A stretch of 6,548 nucleotides of DNA from Candidatus Methylomirabilota bacterium (GTDB lineage: Bacteria > Methylomirabilota > Methylomirabilia > Methylomirabilales > Methylomirabilaceae): assembly GCA_003105305.1 (NCBI GenBank), contig PQAQ01000109.1, positions 1 to 6,548 on the forward strand, in the 5' to 3' direction. How positions within the stretch are numbered: the stretch's first letter is position 1; the number at the start of each line of letters is the position of its first letter. A model generated the notes under the pieces. That model was not told the DNA's origin, searched no databases, and worked only from the letters and a program-made list of their open reading frames with translations. The translations under genes were made by a program, and so were the position numbers. Of the stretch, positions 6,150 through 6,548 are shown one piece after another.

Positions 6150-6548
6150 ATCTCTGAGCAAGGCGTGGCAATTCGGGTTGAAGCTGGTCGTCAGCGTCGC
6201 GCTGCTGATTCTGCTCCTGTCTCGAACCGATCTCCAGGCCATCGGGACCATCTTCCGCTCCTTGCACATCTCAATCTTTTTCGGCTCTATTCTCCTCTAT
6301 CTGGTCGCGCAACTACTCAGTACGATACGCTGGAGGTGCCTGCTCCGGGCCGAACACATCCACCTTCCCATTTGGCGCCTCATCCTTCTATACTACGAGG
6401 GAATGTTCTTTAGCCTGATGCTGCCGACCGCCATCGGCGGCGATCTGGTTCGGGGCTATCACGTCTCGCGAATGACGGAGCGGCGCGAGGCATCGTTGGC
6501 TTCTATCCTTGTGGAACGGATTTCCGGCTTTGTCGCGCTGGCTATCAT
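6133..6548 (+). CDS. Flippase-like LPG_synthase_TM / UPF0104 family membrane protein (partial, N-terminal 138 codons)
   Basis: A frame beginning at GTG 6133 stays open to the window edge and lacks its 3' end. The 138 visible residues match the start of the lysylphosphatidylglycerol synthase transmembrane family (PF03706; relatives include AglD and the MprF flippase domain), usually about 300-350 residues with 7-8 helices. Visible are a hydrophobic first helix (about 16-30), a second (about 47-64) followed by the basic IRWRCLLRA segment, a third (about 80-97), and the family's hallmark LPTAIGGDLVRGYHVSR (97-113) and ASILVERISGFVAL (120-136). The coding start overlaps the GT2 gene by 17 bases in another frame. 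Such proteins often sit beside GT2 and GT39 genes in lipid and glycan clusters, with a proposed but mostly unproven role in flipping or transferring lipid-linked substrates. The assignment to the family is firm; the function is inferred. Confidence 0.88.
   Translation, partial: MNSTHRSLSKAWQFGLKLVVSVALLILLLSRTDLQAIGTIFRSLHISIFFGSILLYLVAQLLSTIRWRCLLRAEHIHLPIWRLILLYYEGMFFSLMLPTAIGGDLVRGYHVSRMTERREASLASILVERISGFVALAI

Noticed and set aside
6165..6413. An 82-codon plus-strand frame at the right end
   Set aside because: It overlaps the PF03706-type frame from 6133, which carries clear family motifs; the 82-codon product has none.

Overview
The window is a compact, GC-rich stretch of bacterial chromosome in which every supported gene lies on the + strand. 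The coding frames strongly prefer G or C at third positions, gaps between genes are 0 to 59 bases, and one gene pair overlaps. No RNA gene, mobile element, CRISPR array or long repeat is visible. Gene content and codon bias suggest a free-living Gram-negative-type lineage (for example NC10/Methylomirabilota, Nitrospirota or a deltaproteobacterial group). That placement is only an impression; no marker here fixes the taxonomy.

Positions 1-3562 hold three intact genes of de novo purine synthesis. purH (65-1666) is the bifunctional AICAR transformylase/IMP cyclohydrolase. purD (1701-2978) is GAR synthetase, and purE (3038-3562) is the class I type N5-CAIR mutase. They cover the second step, the carboxylation step and the last two steps of the route to IMP. 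purK, which normally makes the substrate of a class I PurE, is not next to purE. A short open frame before purH (1-57) may be the tail of another upstream gene.

Positions 3579-6548 hold a membrane glycosylation module. It comprises a GT39/ArnT-like integral membrane glycosyltransferase (3579-5165), a GT2 polyprenyl-phosphate sugar synthase of the GtrB/ArnC/DPM1 type with two C-terminal membrane segments (5166-6149), and the first 138 codons of a flippase-like LPG_synthase_TM (UPF0104) protein that runs off the window (from 6133). The likely logic is that the GT2 enzyme charges a polyprenyl phosphate with a sugar on the cytoplasmic face, the carrier crosses the membrane, and the GT39 enzyme transfers the sugar to an acceptor on the outer face. 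The flippase-like protein may serve lipid transport or the same glycolipid pathway. Sugar and acceptor cannot be read from the sequence.

The glycosylation genes follow purE after only 16 bases with no visible terminator, so both groups may be co-transcribed. The gene families are all known. The points worth a second look are the purine-to-glycan junction, the missing purK with an altered PurE active-site loop, and the tight translational coupling within the glycan module. I found no convincing undescribed system.
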